Positions 15,929 through 23,763 of a stretch of 32,710 nt of DNA are shown here, piece after piece. The stretch lies in contig DBYX01000011.1 in assembly GCA_002311665.1 (NCBI GenBank), positions 137,027 to 169,736 of the forward strand, read 5' to 3'. Every line of letters starts with the position of its first letter. Within the stretch, counting starts at the first letter, position 1. The DNA comes from Lachnoclostridium sp. UBA1175 (GTDB lineage: Bacteria; Bacillota; Clostridia; Lachnospirales; Lachnospiraceae). Below the pieces are notes generated by a model that saw only the letters and a program-made list of their open reading frames with translations, had not been told where the DNA came from and did no database searches. Both the position numbers and the translations under genes were made by a program.

Positions 15929-15950
15929 CCGCGGAACACCGTTTCCGCGG
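15929..15950 (+). promoter_or_regulatory. 5' leader hairpin of the XPD/DinG-like helicase
   Basis: CCGCGGAA (15929-15936) and TTCCGCGG (15943-15950) form a perfect 8-bp stem with a 6-nt loop, about 14 nt after the predicted transcription start. Confidence 0.55.
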
Positions 15951-15990
15951 GTTTGCGGGAGCATTTTCCGAAGAAAGGTGCGTGTCGCGC

Positions 15991-18507
15991 GTGGACGAAT
16001 CCCTGCTGACAATCGAACCGGATACCGCTGCCCCGACGGACTCCCCTGCGGGGCCTGTCTGCGTGACTGTCTCCGTCCGCGATTTCGTGGAATTTCTGAC
16101 CCGCAGCGGCGACATCGACAACCGCTCCTCCGGTCGCGACGCGGACGCGATGCAGGAGGGCGCGCGGATCCACCGGCGCATCCAGAAGGCACAGCCCGGA
16201 GGCTACCGGGCAGAGGTTGCGCTCAAACACGAGGAGGTGCTCACGCACGACGGCACGACATTCTCCATCACCGTGGAGGGCCGCGCCGACGGCATATACG
16301 ACGACCCGCAGTACGGACACACGATCGACGAGATCAAATGTATGCTCCGCGACGTGAACTCGCTCGACGAACCGGTCCCCGTGCACCTCGCGCAGGCGCG
16401 CTGCTACGCCTACTATGAATCGGTCGAGAAGGATCTCCCGCAGATCACCGTGCGTATGACATATGTGCACATCGACACGGGCGCGATCCGCTATTTCTAT
16501 GAGACGACGAGCCGCGACGAGCTGACCGAATGGTATCTCTCTCTCTGCCGTGACTACTGCCGTTGGGCCAAATGGTCCCACGACCACGCGGAGGCCCGCA
16601 ACGCCTCCATCGAGGCGCTCGCCTTCCCGTTTGAGTACCGACCGGGCCAGAAGGATCTCGTGCTCGACGTGTACCGGACGATCCTGCGCCGACGCAAACT
16701 CTTCATCGAGGCGCCGACAGGCGTCGGCAAGACGATCTCCACGATGTTCCCCGCCGTGCTCGCGATGGGCCGCGGACTGGCGGAGAAGATCTTCTATCTC
16801 ACTGCGAAAACCATCGCGCGCACCGTCGCCGAGGAGTGCTGCGAGACACTCATCCGCGCGGGTGCCGCGCTCTTCACGATCACGCTGACCGCGAAGGAGA
16901 AACTGTGCGTCCTCGAGGAGCCGAACTGCAACCCCGAGGCGTGTCCCCGCGCGTGCGGCCATTTCGACCGCGTCAACGAGGCTCTCTTCGCGCTGCTCTC
17001 GGAAGCCGTCGCGCAGGAATTATCCACCGACGCCCCCGTCTCTTCGGAGTCGCCCTCCGAAACAACCGCTCAGGCTTCCTCCGCACGCCACACCGGCCTC
17101 AGCATCCGCCGCGAAACGATCATCGAGTACGCCGAGCGATATCAGGTCTGCCCGCATGAGCTGAGCCTCGACCTCTCGCTGTTCGCGGACGCCGTTATCT
17201 GCGACTACAACTACGTCTTCGATCCGACCGCATACCTGCGAAGATACTTCTCCGAGGGCATCCGCAGGGACTACATTTTCCTGATCGACGAAGCGCACAA
17301 TCTCGTGGAACGCTCGCGGGAAATGTACTCCGCGGAGATCGTCAAGGAGGATGTCCTCGCCGCGAAGCGCGCACTTGAGGAGCATCATCCCTCGACGGCC
17401 AGACTGTGCAACGCACTCAACAAGGTGATGCTCGCCTACCGCAAGGAATGCGACGGCTTCACCGTGCGCGGGGAGGCGACGGAATTCTTCACCAAGGCCG
17501 ACCGGCTGATGTCGGCGCTCGCCGATGTGCTCTCCGACCGGAAGCGCCCGGTGCCCGAGGAGGCGGTCTCGCTTTATTTCGCGCTGCAACATATGATGGC
17601 GATGAACGAGCAGGCCGAGGACAATTACACGATCTTCTGCGATTTCCGCGAGAGCGGTGACTTCTTCCTCCGGCTGCAGTGTATGGATGCGTCCGCACCG
17701 CTCGCCGCGTGCCTTGAGAAGGCCCGCAGCACCGTTTTCTTCTCGGCGACGCTCCTGCCGATCGCTTACTACAAGGAACAGCTCGGCGGCGCCGCGGACG
17801 ACTATGCGGTCTACTCTCCCACGCCATTTGACCCCGCGAGACGCCTCGTGATGGTCGCGCGGGATGTCGACACGCGCTACAAAAACCGCACGGAGTCGGA
17901 GTACCGCAAGATCGCGGACTACATCCGCACGCTCACCGAAGCACGCAAGGGCAACTACATCGCGTTCTTCCCGTCGTACCGCTTCGCCGAGGCCGTTGGC
18001 GAACAGCTCGAGGGCTGGGACGGCATTCTCCTGCTGCAGACCGCCAACATGACAGAAAAAAAGCGCGAGGAGTACCTCGCGGCGTTCGAGGAGGAACACG
18101 AAGGCTCCCTGCTCGGTCTTTTTGTGATGGGCGGGATTTTCGGCGAGGGCATCGACCTGCGGCGCGACTCCCTGATCGGCGCGATCATCGTCGGTCCGGG
18201 GCTCCCGATGGTTTGCAACGAACGTGAACTGTTCCGCGACTACTACGAACAAAAATCGGGGCAAGGCTTCGCTTACGCTTACCTTTACCCCGGTATGAAC
18301 AAAGTACAGCAGGCCGCCGGCCGCGTCATCCGCACCATCGAGGATGCCGGCTGCATTCTGCTTCTCGACGATCGCTTCGGAACCTCCTCCTACCGCGATC
18401 TCTTTCCGCGCGAGTGGACTCCGGTGCACACGGTCACGCGCCGTACGCTGCCGGCACTCGTCGACAACTTCTGGCGGACGATGTCACCCGATCCGGATCA
18501 CTCCTGA
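15991..18507 (+). CDS. XPD/DinG-like superfamily 2 helicase with N-terminal PD-(D/E)XK-like domain
   Basis: Probable 5'-3' iron-sulfur DNA helicase with a nuclease-like front part, about 838 residues. In the N-terminal 230 residues, GRADGI, then TIDEIKC, then LAQARCYAY match the D, E-x-K and Q-xxx-Y pattern of RecB/Cas4-type nucleases. Walker A is EAPTGVGKT. The Fe-S cysteines are KLCVLEEPNCNPEACPRAC (C-x6-C-x4-C-x3-C), motif II is FLIDEAHNLVERS, and AAGRVIRTIED is motif VI. The start is uncertain: GTG at 15991 sits ten bases after AAAGGTG, and GTG at 15982 is an alternative. The frame stays open to 15880 but that overlaps the promoter. It overlaps the convergent lipid kinase gene by 10 bp. 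A role in DNA repair is inferred. Confidence 0.85.
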   Translation: MDESLLTIEPDTAAPTDSPAGPVCVTVSVRDFVEFLTRSGDIDNRSSGRDADAMQEGARIHRRIQKAQPGGYRAEVALKHEEVLTHDGTTFSITVEGRADGIYDDPQYGHTIDEIKCMLRDVNSLDEPVPVHLAQARCYAYYESVEKDLPQITVRMTYVHIDTGAIRYFYETTSRDELTEWYLSLCRDYCRWAKWSHDHAEARNASIEALAFPFEYRPGQKDLVLDVYRTILRRRKLFIEAPTGVGKTISTMFPAVLAMGRGLAEKIFYLTAKTIARTVAEECCETLIRAGAALFTITLTAKEKLCVLEEPNCNPEACPRACGHFDRVNEALFALLSEAVAQELSTDAPVSSESPSETTAQASSARHTGLSIRRETIIEYAERYQVCPHELSLDLSLFADAVICDYNYVFDPTAYLRRYFSEGIRRDYIFLIDEAHNLVERSREMYSAEIVKEDVLAAKRALEEHHPSTARLCNALNKVMLAYRKECDGFTVRGEATEFFTKADRLMSALADVLSDRKRPVPEEAVSLYFALQHMMAMNEQAEDNYTIFCDFRESGDFFLRLQCMDASAPLAACLEKARSTVFFSATLLPIAYYKEQLGGAADDYAVYSPTPFDPARRLVMVARDVDTRYKNRTESEYRKIADYIRTLTEARKGNYIAFFPSYRFAEAVGEQLEGWDGILLLQTANMTEKKREEYLAAFEEEHEGSLLGLFVMGGIFGEGIDLRRDSLIGAIIVGPGLPMVCNERELFRDYYEQKSGQGFAYAYLYPGMNKVQQAAGRVIRTIEDAGCILLLDDRFGTSSYRDLFPREWTPVHTVTRRTLPALVDNFWRTMSPDPDHS

Positions 18508-19454
18508 CCCGCTCCGAAGGCGGGCATCCGCATCCCGGTATCCAGGCATTTGACACGGACATGGCGCGTCTGCGCCTGCACATCGCCGTCCGTGTGCAGA
18601 TACTGTCTGGTGTCCGCGATCACTTCGATCTCACTGCACTCAAACGTCTCCACCTTGCTGTGCTTCACATGCGTGCCACGCACCAGCTTCGGCAGCATCG
18701 TGAGGACGCGCAGCGGCCGTATTCCGTGTGCGATCACGACGCTCAGCTTGCCGTCGCACGGATCGGCATTCGGCGCCATCTTCAGGCCGCCGCCCTCATA
18801 GCGGCTGTTCATAAAGCACATAAATATAACGTCATCGTACGTGCGCGAAATCCCGTCACGTACGACTGTCGCACGAAATCTCGGGTTGGCGAAAACCTGC
18901 TTGAACGCGACGAGCAGGTACGCGAGTTTTCCCAGATGCAGTTTGTTGAGTATCGGTTTGAGCGATGAGCTGTCCACCTCGTGGCACACCTTGGCGTCGT
19001 AACCGATGCCGCAGCTTCCCGCGAAGCGCACGGTTCCCCTCGTCTCGAAGGTCTCCACACTCCCCAGGTCGTACTCCCGCTTCTCCTCCGCCGCAAGCAG
19101 CATTTTCGCGCACGCAATCGGGTCCTTCGGGAGCCCGAGGCCCTTCACGTAATCGTTGCCGGAGCCGCCCGGCAGCACAGCGAGCGTCACCTTCGACGGA
19201 AGGATCAGTCCGTTGACAGCCTCATTGATCGTGCCGTCGCCACCGAACACCCAGATGTCGGCCTCCTCGTCCCTGCGGCAGATCGCGCGCACATACTTCG
19301 TCGCATCGCCCGCATTTTCCGTGGGAAGCACCGTAAAAAACTCGGACGCCTTCATCTTGCGCTTCTCCGCCTGCTTCTTAAGGAACGCCTCAAGCTTCTC
19401 GACCTTGCTGCCACCGCCGGTTCTGGCGTGGTCATTGACAATCAGATAAATCAT
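18498..19454 (-). CDS. diacylglycerol kinase family lipid kinase (DagK/YegS-like)
   Basis: A 318-residue cytoplasmic, membrane-associated kinase of the DagK/YegS family, which phosphorylates diacylglycerol or related lipids with ATP. Visible motifs are GGDGTINEAVNGL (71-83) and PGGSGNDYVKGLGLP (95-109), both part of the nucleotide site. GSCGIGYDAKV opens the second, beta-rich domain, where EGGGLKMAPNADPCDGKL is characteristic. It is the second gene of a two-gene unit behind the glycosyltransferase (30-bp gap), which suggests a role in recycling lipid carriers or envelope lipids. The exact substrate cannot be read from the sequence. Confidence 0.9.
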   Translation of the reverse strand: MIYLIVNDHARTGGGSKVEKLEAFLKKQAEKRKMKASEFFTVLPTENAGDATKYVRAICRRDEEADIWVFGGDGTINEAVNGLILPSKVTLAVLPGGSGNDYVKGLGLPKDPIACAKMLLAAEEKREYDLGSVETFETRGTVRFAGSCGIGYDAKVCHEVDSSSLKPILNKLHLGKLAYLLVAFKQVFANPRFRATVVRDGISRTYDDVIFMCFMNSRYEGGGLKMAPNADPCDGKLSVVIAHGIRPLRVLTMLPKLVRGTHVKHSKVETFECSEIEVIADTRQYLHTDGDVQAQTRHVRVKCLDTGMRMPAFGAGQE

Positions 19455-19484
19455 AAACCCCTCTTCTCGAGGCCGGGCCGCTTA

Positions 19485-20513
19485 TCACTTCTCCTCTGCC
19501 GCCTCTTCCTCTTTCTTCTCCGCTGCAAATCTTCTGCCGCCGCGCTCTCCTTCTGCGCTGCGGTCCGCATTCTTCTTCACTTTCTTCTCGCGTGCGATGT
19601 AGATCGGGCGGTGCTTGCCCTCCATATAGCTGCGCGAGATGTACTGCCCCAATACGCCGAACATCAACAGCTGCAGTCCGCTCATAAACAGGATCACCGT
19701 CACGATCGTCGGGTAGCCGCTCACGTCGTTGCCGAAGATCAGCGTCTTGACGATCAGCCAGATCATCATAACGAACGAGAATATGCAGAAGAACACGCCT
19801 AAGAACGATGACATCGCAAGCGGTACCGTGGAAAATGAAACAATACCGTTGATCGAGTAACTCAGCAGACTGCTGAACGACCACTTCGTCTCGCCCGCGA
19901 CACGCTCCACGTTGTGATAGCCGATCCATTTGGTGCGGAAACCGACCCACGCGAAGATGCCCTTCGTAAAACGGTTGTACTCCGGCATATCGAGTACGGC
20001 GTCCACCATCTGCCGCGTCATCATGCGGTAGTCGGTCGCGCCCTCCACGATGTCGACGCCGGAAATCTTCCTGTTGAATTTGTAAAACATACTCGAGAAC
20101 CAGGAGCGGATCTTGCCCTCGCCCTCGCGGTCCACACGCCGCATCGCGACGCTGTCGTACTCACCCGAGAGGATCGTGTCGAGCATCTCCGGTATGTAGC
20201 ACGGCGGATGCTGCAGATCCGCGTCCATCAGAACGACGAAATCGCCGACGGCGTTCGACAGTCCCGCGTAAATCCCGGACTCCTTGCCGAAGTTGCGCGA
20301 GAATGATATGAACGACACGCGGTCATCCTTGTCCGCAAGCTCCTTCAGAATCTCAAGCGTACGGTCCTTCGATCCGTCGTCCACGAACAAAAACTCGCAT
20401 TCCGCCCTGTCGCGAATGCTCTCCGCGGTCTTCGTGATCTCCTCGTAAAATGCCCCCAGAACCGATTCCTCATTGTAGCAGGGCACCACGATTGACAAAC
20501 ATGGTTTCTCCAT
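19485..20513 (-). CDS. family 2 glycosyltransferase, GtrB/DPM1-like polyprenyl-phosphate type
   Basis: A 342-residue membrane enzyme that probably transfers a sugar from a nucleotide sugar to undecaprenyl phosphate for envelope decoration. The GT-A fold starts with LSIVVPCYNEE, then DDGSKDRT (about 46-53) and the metal-binding DADLQHPP (about 97-104). Two membrane helices follow (about 230-255 and 267-290), as in GtrB. After YISRSYMEGKHRPIY the C-terminal 40 residues are a highly charged Lys/Glu tail, longer than usual. No flippase gene such as gtrA is adjacent. Confidence 0.88.
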   Translation of the reverse strand: MEKPCLSIVVPCYNEESVLGAFYEEITKTAESIRDRAECEFLFVDDGSKDRTLEILKELADKDDRVSFISFSRNFGKESGIYAGLSNAVGDFVVLMDADLQHPPCYIPEMLDTILSGEYDSVAMRRVDREGEGKIRSWFSSMFYKFNRKISGVDIVEGATDYRMMTRQMVDAVLDMPEYNRFTKGIFAWVGFRTKWIGYHNVERVAGETKWSFSSLLSYSINGIVSFSTVPLAMSSFLGVFFCIFSFVMMIWLIVKTLIFGNDVSGYPTIVTVILFMSGLQLLMFGVLGQYISRSYMEGKHRPIYIAREKKVKKNADRSAEGERGGRRFAAEKKEEEAAEEK

Positions 20514-20644
20514 TACTTCTTACTTGTCCTTTCCGGTACTGTACTTCCCGATTGTTTATTCCGGGCCGTCACTTCTTCCCCCACTGCCGGCCGGTCTCAT
20601 TCCGCCCGGGCACTGCTTCGGGTCCTGCGGATATGACTCAAGTT

Positions 20645-20673
20645 ATTGTATCATATTCCGCCGCAGGTGGCAA
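20645..20673 (-). promoter_or_regulatory. sigma-A promoter of the glycosyltransferase / lipid kinase pair
   Basis: On the minus strand TTGCCA (20673-20668), a 17-bp spacer and TACAAT (20650-20645). The untranslated leader would be about 125 nt. Confidence 0.65.
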
Positions 20674-20706
20674 GTGCACCCCCGCGTACGGACTATGCCC
20701 GTGCTC

Positions 20707-22014
20707 CTACAGCAGCAGCGCCGCGGATACCGCGAGCCCGGCCAGTGCGGCGGCGATGGCCGGCACGGCGATGCGCACTCCGTAGGACACAAATTTGCCG
20801 AACGAGAAATCCACACCTACGGTTTTCAGGAGCGACATCCACATGATGCCCGCGAGCGCTCCGACCGGCGTCAAATACGCGCCGAGGTTCGAGCCGATGA
20901 TCGTGGCGTACACGGCGGAAAGCGGCGCCGAGCCGTATGACAGGAGCGACGTGAACAGCACGCTCATCGGAATGTTGTTGATGATATTAGCGGCGCACGA
21001 CGACGTGATGCCGTAGGTGATGATCGGATTGCCGTGCGACAGCACCTCCGCGATGCGCCCGGACAGGCCGCTGCCGTTCATCGCGAGCACGAGACCGAAC
21101 ATCGAGATTACAAACGGTGCCAGCAGCCACGGCAGGCGGTGCAGGCTTCGGAACAGAAGTCGCGGTCCTCGCCGCGTGATCGCGTTCATCACGCAGGTGC
21201 ACACGATCAGGCTGACCGCCGAGAACACGGCGATGCGCCACATCGGAAGATTGATGTAAGAGGCAACCGCGAGCAACACCGTACACACGCCGAGGTGCAC
21301 CATTCCGAGCACGACCGTCGGCTTGTGGCGGATCATCGCAGTCTCGGATTCGCCGTGCATCGGCACGGAAAGCATTTTCCGGAACAGAAGCCGTATCACG
21401 ATGTACACCGCCGCGCCCGCGCACACCGTCGGGATCAGCATCACCTTCACGTACGCGAGGAAGTCGATCCCCGCGCCGCTCGCAAGATAGATGTTGGTCG
21501 GGTTGCCGATGATGAACATCATGCTGAACGTGTTGGCCGCGATGAACTCCGTCACCAGGTACGGGATCGGGTTGATCTTCGCCGCCTTCGTAAAATACCC
21601 GATGAACGGGGTGAACGTCAGCACCACGATGTCGTTTGAGGTAAATACCGTGAGAACCGAGACCGTCAGGAACAGCGACGAGAGCAGCTTTCGCTGGTCG
21701 CTTCCGGCCCGTGCGAGCGTGCGGCCCGCGAGATAATGAAAGAAGCCCGCCTCATCGAGGTAGACCGAGAGAAATGTCATCGAGAAAAATAAAGCCAGGA
21801 TCTTGATCGGATTGACCGCCGTGTCCGCGGTCAGGCCGGTGCCGAACTGCTTAAGCGTCAGCCCCTGGGTCAACAGCAGCACGATCACGCCGGCCGCCGC
21901 CACAAGCGGATACGTATCGAAAACAATGCCCCGGATCGTAATCCGCGGCTTCGCTATGATCGCGACCATCATCGTAAGACACGTCGCAAGCGCAATGATA
22001 CCGACCTTGACCAT
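20707..22014 (-). CDS. ArsB/SLC13-type ion permease
   Basis: A 435-residue integral membrane protein with about 10-12 hydrophobic helices. The pattern FTSNDIVVLTFTPFIGYF and, in the second half, SSCAANIINNIPMSVLF followed by IGSNLGAYLTPVGALAGIMW marks the ion transporter superfamily (ArsB, NhaD and SLC13-like carriers). IGNPTNIYLA belongs to the first half-repeat. Substrates in this group include arsenite, sodium/proton and dicarboxylates. No arsR or arsA gene is nearby, so arsenite export is not supported by context. It has its own promoter and GGAAGG eight bases before the ATG. Confidence 0.85.
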   Translation of the reverse strand: MVKVGIIALATCLTMMVAIIAKPRITIRGIVFDTYPLVAAAGVIVLLLTQGLTLKQFGTGLTADTAVNPIKILALFFSMTFLSVYLDEAGFFHYLAGRTLARAGSDQRKLLSSLFLTVSVLTVFTSNDIVVLTFTPFIGYFTKAAKINPIPYLVTEFIAANTFSMMFIIGNPTNIYLASGAGIDFLAYVKVMLIPTVCAGAAVYIVIRLLFRKMLSVPMHGESETAMIRHKPTVVLGMVHLGVCTVLLAVASYINLPMWRIAVFSAVSLIVCTCVMNAITRRGPRLLFRSLHRLPWLLAPFVISMFGLVLAMNGSGLSGRIAEVLSHGNPIITYGITSSCAANIINNIPMSVLFTSLLSYGSAPLSAVYATIIGSNLGAYLTPVGALAGIMWMSLLKTVGVDFSFGKFVSYGVRIAVPAIAAALAGLAVSAALLL

Positions 22015-22052
22015 GTGCTGTCCCTTCCTGCGGCCGTTTGACGGCCAAAGGA

Positions 22053-22080
22053 ATTATAGCATTTTCCGAATGAAATGCAA
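22053..22080 (-). promoter_or_regulatory. promoter of the ArsB/SLC13-type permease
   Basis: On the minus strand TTGCAT (22080-22075), a 16-bp spacer and TATAAT (22058-22053). The spacer holds one of the repeated CGGAAAATG words. Confidence 0.65.
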
Positions 22081-22110
22081 CGGATTCCTGCGGAAAGAAG
22101 CTGCTTTTTT

Positions 22111-22704
22111 CTAAATCGACGCCAGAACCTTCCGGATGTTCTCCTCGTTCGGAACGATGATGTTGATATCGACCTCCGGATGCTCCGCGACATACGCCGT
22201 GAGGAAGCCCATCAGGTTGTCCTTCGTCTCCATGTAGTCGTCAACGATCGCCTGATCACTGTAGCCGAGTTTCCGGAGTATGACCGCCGATACCACGCCT
22301 GTTCGGTCCTTGCCGGCGCCGCAGAAGTACAATACGTTGCTTCCGGCGTTCAGTATGGTGTCGATGATCCTGTCCATCTGCTCATCGAGCATTCCGAGAT
22401 AGGTCGTCGCGACAGCCGCCGTCGACTTCGGCGTATCCCCGCCGCCCGTGACCGGCAGGTGATAATAGGTGAACCCCTCTTCCGTTTCGAGTCTGCACGG
22501 CCTGACCGTGTACTCCTTCTCCTCCCGGAGATCAACGACGGTCGTGATGTTGTTGTCGATAAGCCACTTGACTTCCTCATCGGAAAGGTTGCCCGGATAG
22601 TCGCTCCGGATATAGCGAAGGTCACCGGTCGGCAGCGCTCTTGTGTTCAGCGTGGACCGGAACAAGGATCGTTTATTGTATATCTCGGAAAATTCTGCCG
22701 CCAT
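22111..22704 (-). CDS. protein tyrosine/serine phosphatase, LipA/MptpB-like
   Basis: A 197-residue phosphatase of the bacterial tyrosine/serine type. The signature loop is YFCGAGKDRTGVVSA, with nucleophile Cys128 and Arg134 in the C-x5-R motif. The Lys-Asp pair in the loop is typical of the phosphoinositide-active MptpB/LipA group. The residue before the Cys is Phe instead of the usual His. The N-terminus (FRSTLNTRALPTGDLRYIRS) is the usual opening of this family, often RxxG. There is no signal peptide, so it is probably cytoplasmic. It has its own promoter and GGAGG before the ATG. Confidence 0.88.
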   Translation of the reverse strand: MAAEFSEIYNKRSLFRSTLNTRALPTGDLRYIRSDYPGNLSDEEVKWLIDNNITTVVDLREEKEYTVRPCRLETEEGFTYYHLPVTGGGDTPKSTAAVATTYLGMLDEQMDRIIDTILNAGSNVLYFCGAGKDRTGVVSAVILRKLGYSDQAIVDDYMETKDNLMGFLTAYVAEHPEVDINIIVPNEENIRKVLASI

Positions 22705-22739
22705 TCAGGATGCCCTCCGTCATTCGTAATCCCTGCTTT

Positions 22740-22769
22740 AGTTTAGTCGGTAAGCCGTTTCAATGTCAA
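22740..22769 (-). promoter_or_regulatory. sigma-A promoter of the phosphatase gene
   Basis: On the minus strand a perfect TTGACA (22769-22764), an 18-bp spacer and TAAACT (22745-22740). Confidence 0.6.
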
Positions 22770-22809
22770 CACCCAACCCAGGGCTGTCGCGTTCCCAGAC
22801 ACAAAATAA

Positions 22810-22838
22810 TTGCTACAGCGGACTCCTTGTGGTAGTAT
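22810..22838 (+). promoter_or_regulatory. sigma-A promoter of nadE
   Basis: TTGCTA (22810-22815), a 17-bp spacer and TAGTAT (22833-22838). The reading frame upstream of 22894 overlaps it and is not translated. Confidence 0.55.
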
Positions 22839-22893
22839 TATGTTGTCATCTGACGTTGGTGACTACATTTTCCGAAACACAGGAGGTCCCATC

Positions 22894-23646
22894 ATGGAAT
22901 TCGATGCTCGTAAAGTGAAAGACCAGTGTGTCGCGTGGATCCGCGATTTCTTCGAACATAACGGTCCCGGCTGCAACGCCGTGGTCGGGATCAGCGGCGG
23001 CAAGGACAGCTCCATCACGGCAGCGCTGTGTGTGGAGGCGCTCGGCAGAGACCGCGTGATCGGCGTGCTTATGCCTAACGGCGAACAGCCCGACATCGAC
23101 TACTCTCAGATGCTTGTGGACCACCTCGGCATCCGCTACTATGTGGTTAACATCAAAGATGCGTTTGACGGCGTCGTGAACGCGCTGCCGGACGATCTTC
23201 CGCTCTCGGAGCAGGCGCGCGTCAATCTTCCGCCGCGTCTTCGCATGTCGACGCTGTACTGCGTGTCACAGTGCTGCAACGGCCGTGTCGCCAATACCTG
23301 CAACCTCTCCGAGGACTGGGTCGGATACTCGACGCGCTACGGTGATTCCGTGGGCGATTTCAGCCCGCTCAGCCACCTGACCGTGCAGGAGGTTAAGGCT
23401 CTCGCACGCCTGATCGATCTGCCGGAGGTGCTGATCGAGAAGAAGCCGTCCGACGGACTGTGCGGCAAGACCGACGAGGACAACCTCGGATTCACATACG
23501 TAACGCTCGACCGCTACATCCGCACCGGCGAGATCGACAGCGAGGAGGACAAGGCGAAGATAGACAGACTGCACCGCCGAAACCTCTTCAAGCTTTCCGT
23601 GATGCCCTCCTTCGACCCCGGTATCGAGACCCGGGCCGACGAGTAA
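22894..23646 (+). CDS. nadE: ammonia-dependent NAD+ synthase
   Basis: Makes NAD+ from nicotinic acid adenine dinucleotide, ATP and ammonia, the last step of NAD synthesis. It has 250 residues, which fits the short, ammonia-only form; there is no N-terminal glutaminase domain. The ATP pyrophosphatase loop is GISGGKDSS (32-40). NTCNLSEDWVGYSTRYGDSVGDFSPLS is the substrate and magnesium site, and KPSDGLCGKTDEDNLGF follows as in the family. The ATG at 22894 is set by AGGAGG seven bases upstream. It stands alone between divergent and convergent neighbours. Confidence 0.95.
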   Translation: MEFDARKVKDQCVAWIRDFFEHNGPGCNAVVGISGGKDSSITAALCVEALGRDRVIGVLMPNGEQPDIDYSQMLVDHLGIRYYVVNIKDAFDGVVNALPDDLPLSEQARVNLPPRLRMSTLYCVSQCCNGRVANTCNLSEDWVGYSTRYGDSVGDFSPLSHLTVQEVKALARLIDLPEVLIEKKPSDGLCGKTDEDNLGFTYVTLDRYIRTGEIDSEEDKAKIDRLHRRNLFKLSVMPSFDPGIETRADE

Positions 23647-23689
23647 GGCGGGATTTTTCCGGACCGGACAATCATTTTCCGAACAATGC

Positions 23690-23723
23690 AACGGGCTGCC
23701 GCACATCGATGCGACAGCCCGTT
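23690..23723. terminator. shared terminator of nadE and the NCS2 permease
   Basis: AACGGGCTG (23690-23698) pairs with CAGCCCGTT (23715-23723), and CGCA/TGCG extends the stem. It is followed by TTTCGTC on the plus strand. It lies between two convergent genes and can serve both. Confidence 0.65.
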
Positions 23724-23763
23724 TCGTCTGCTAAACTATATTGCGTGTTTCGTGACAGCTGAT

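Noticed and set aside
15880..15990. TTG start of the XPD/DinG-like helicase at 15880
   Set aside because: That TTG is the -35 box of the promoter, so it would not be in the mRNA.
15748..16962. N-terminal extension of the DUF1292-like gene
   Set aside because: The extension is antisense to the helicase gene, and both a promoter and a ribosome site define the short form.
17020..18429. 469-residue minus-strand frame
   Set aside because: Antisense to the XPD/DinG-like helicase, which has all its motifs on the plus strand.
20707..22014. Arsenite efflux pump (arsB)
   Set aside because: The fold fits the superfamily but there is no ars regulator, ATPase or reductase nearby, so the substrate is left open.
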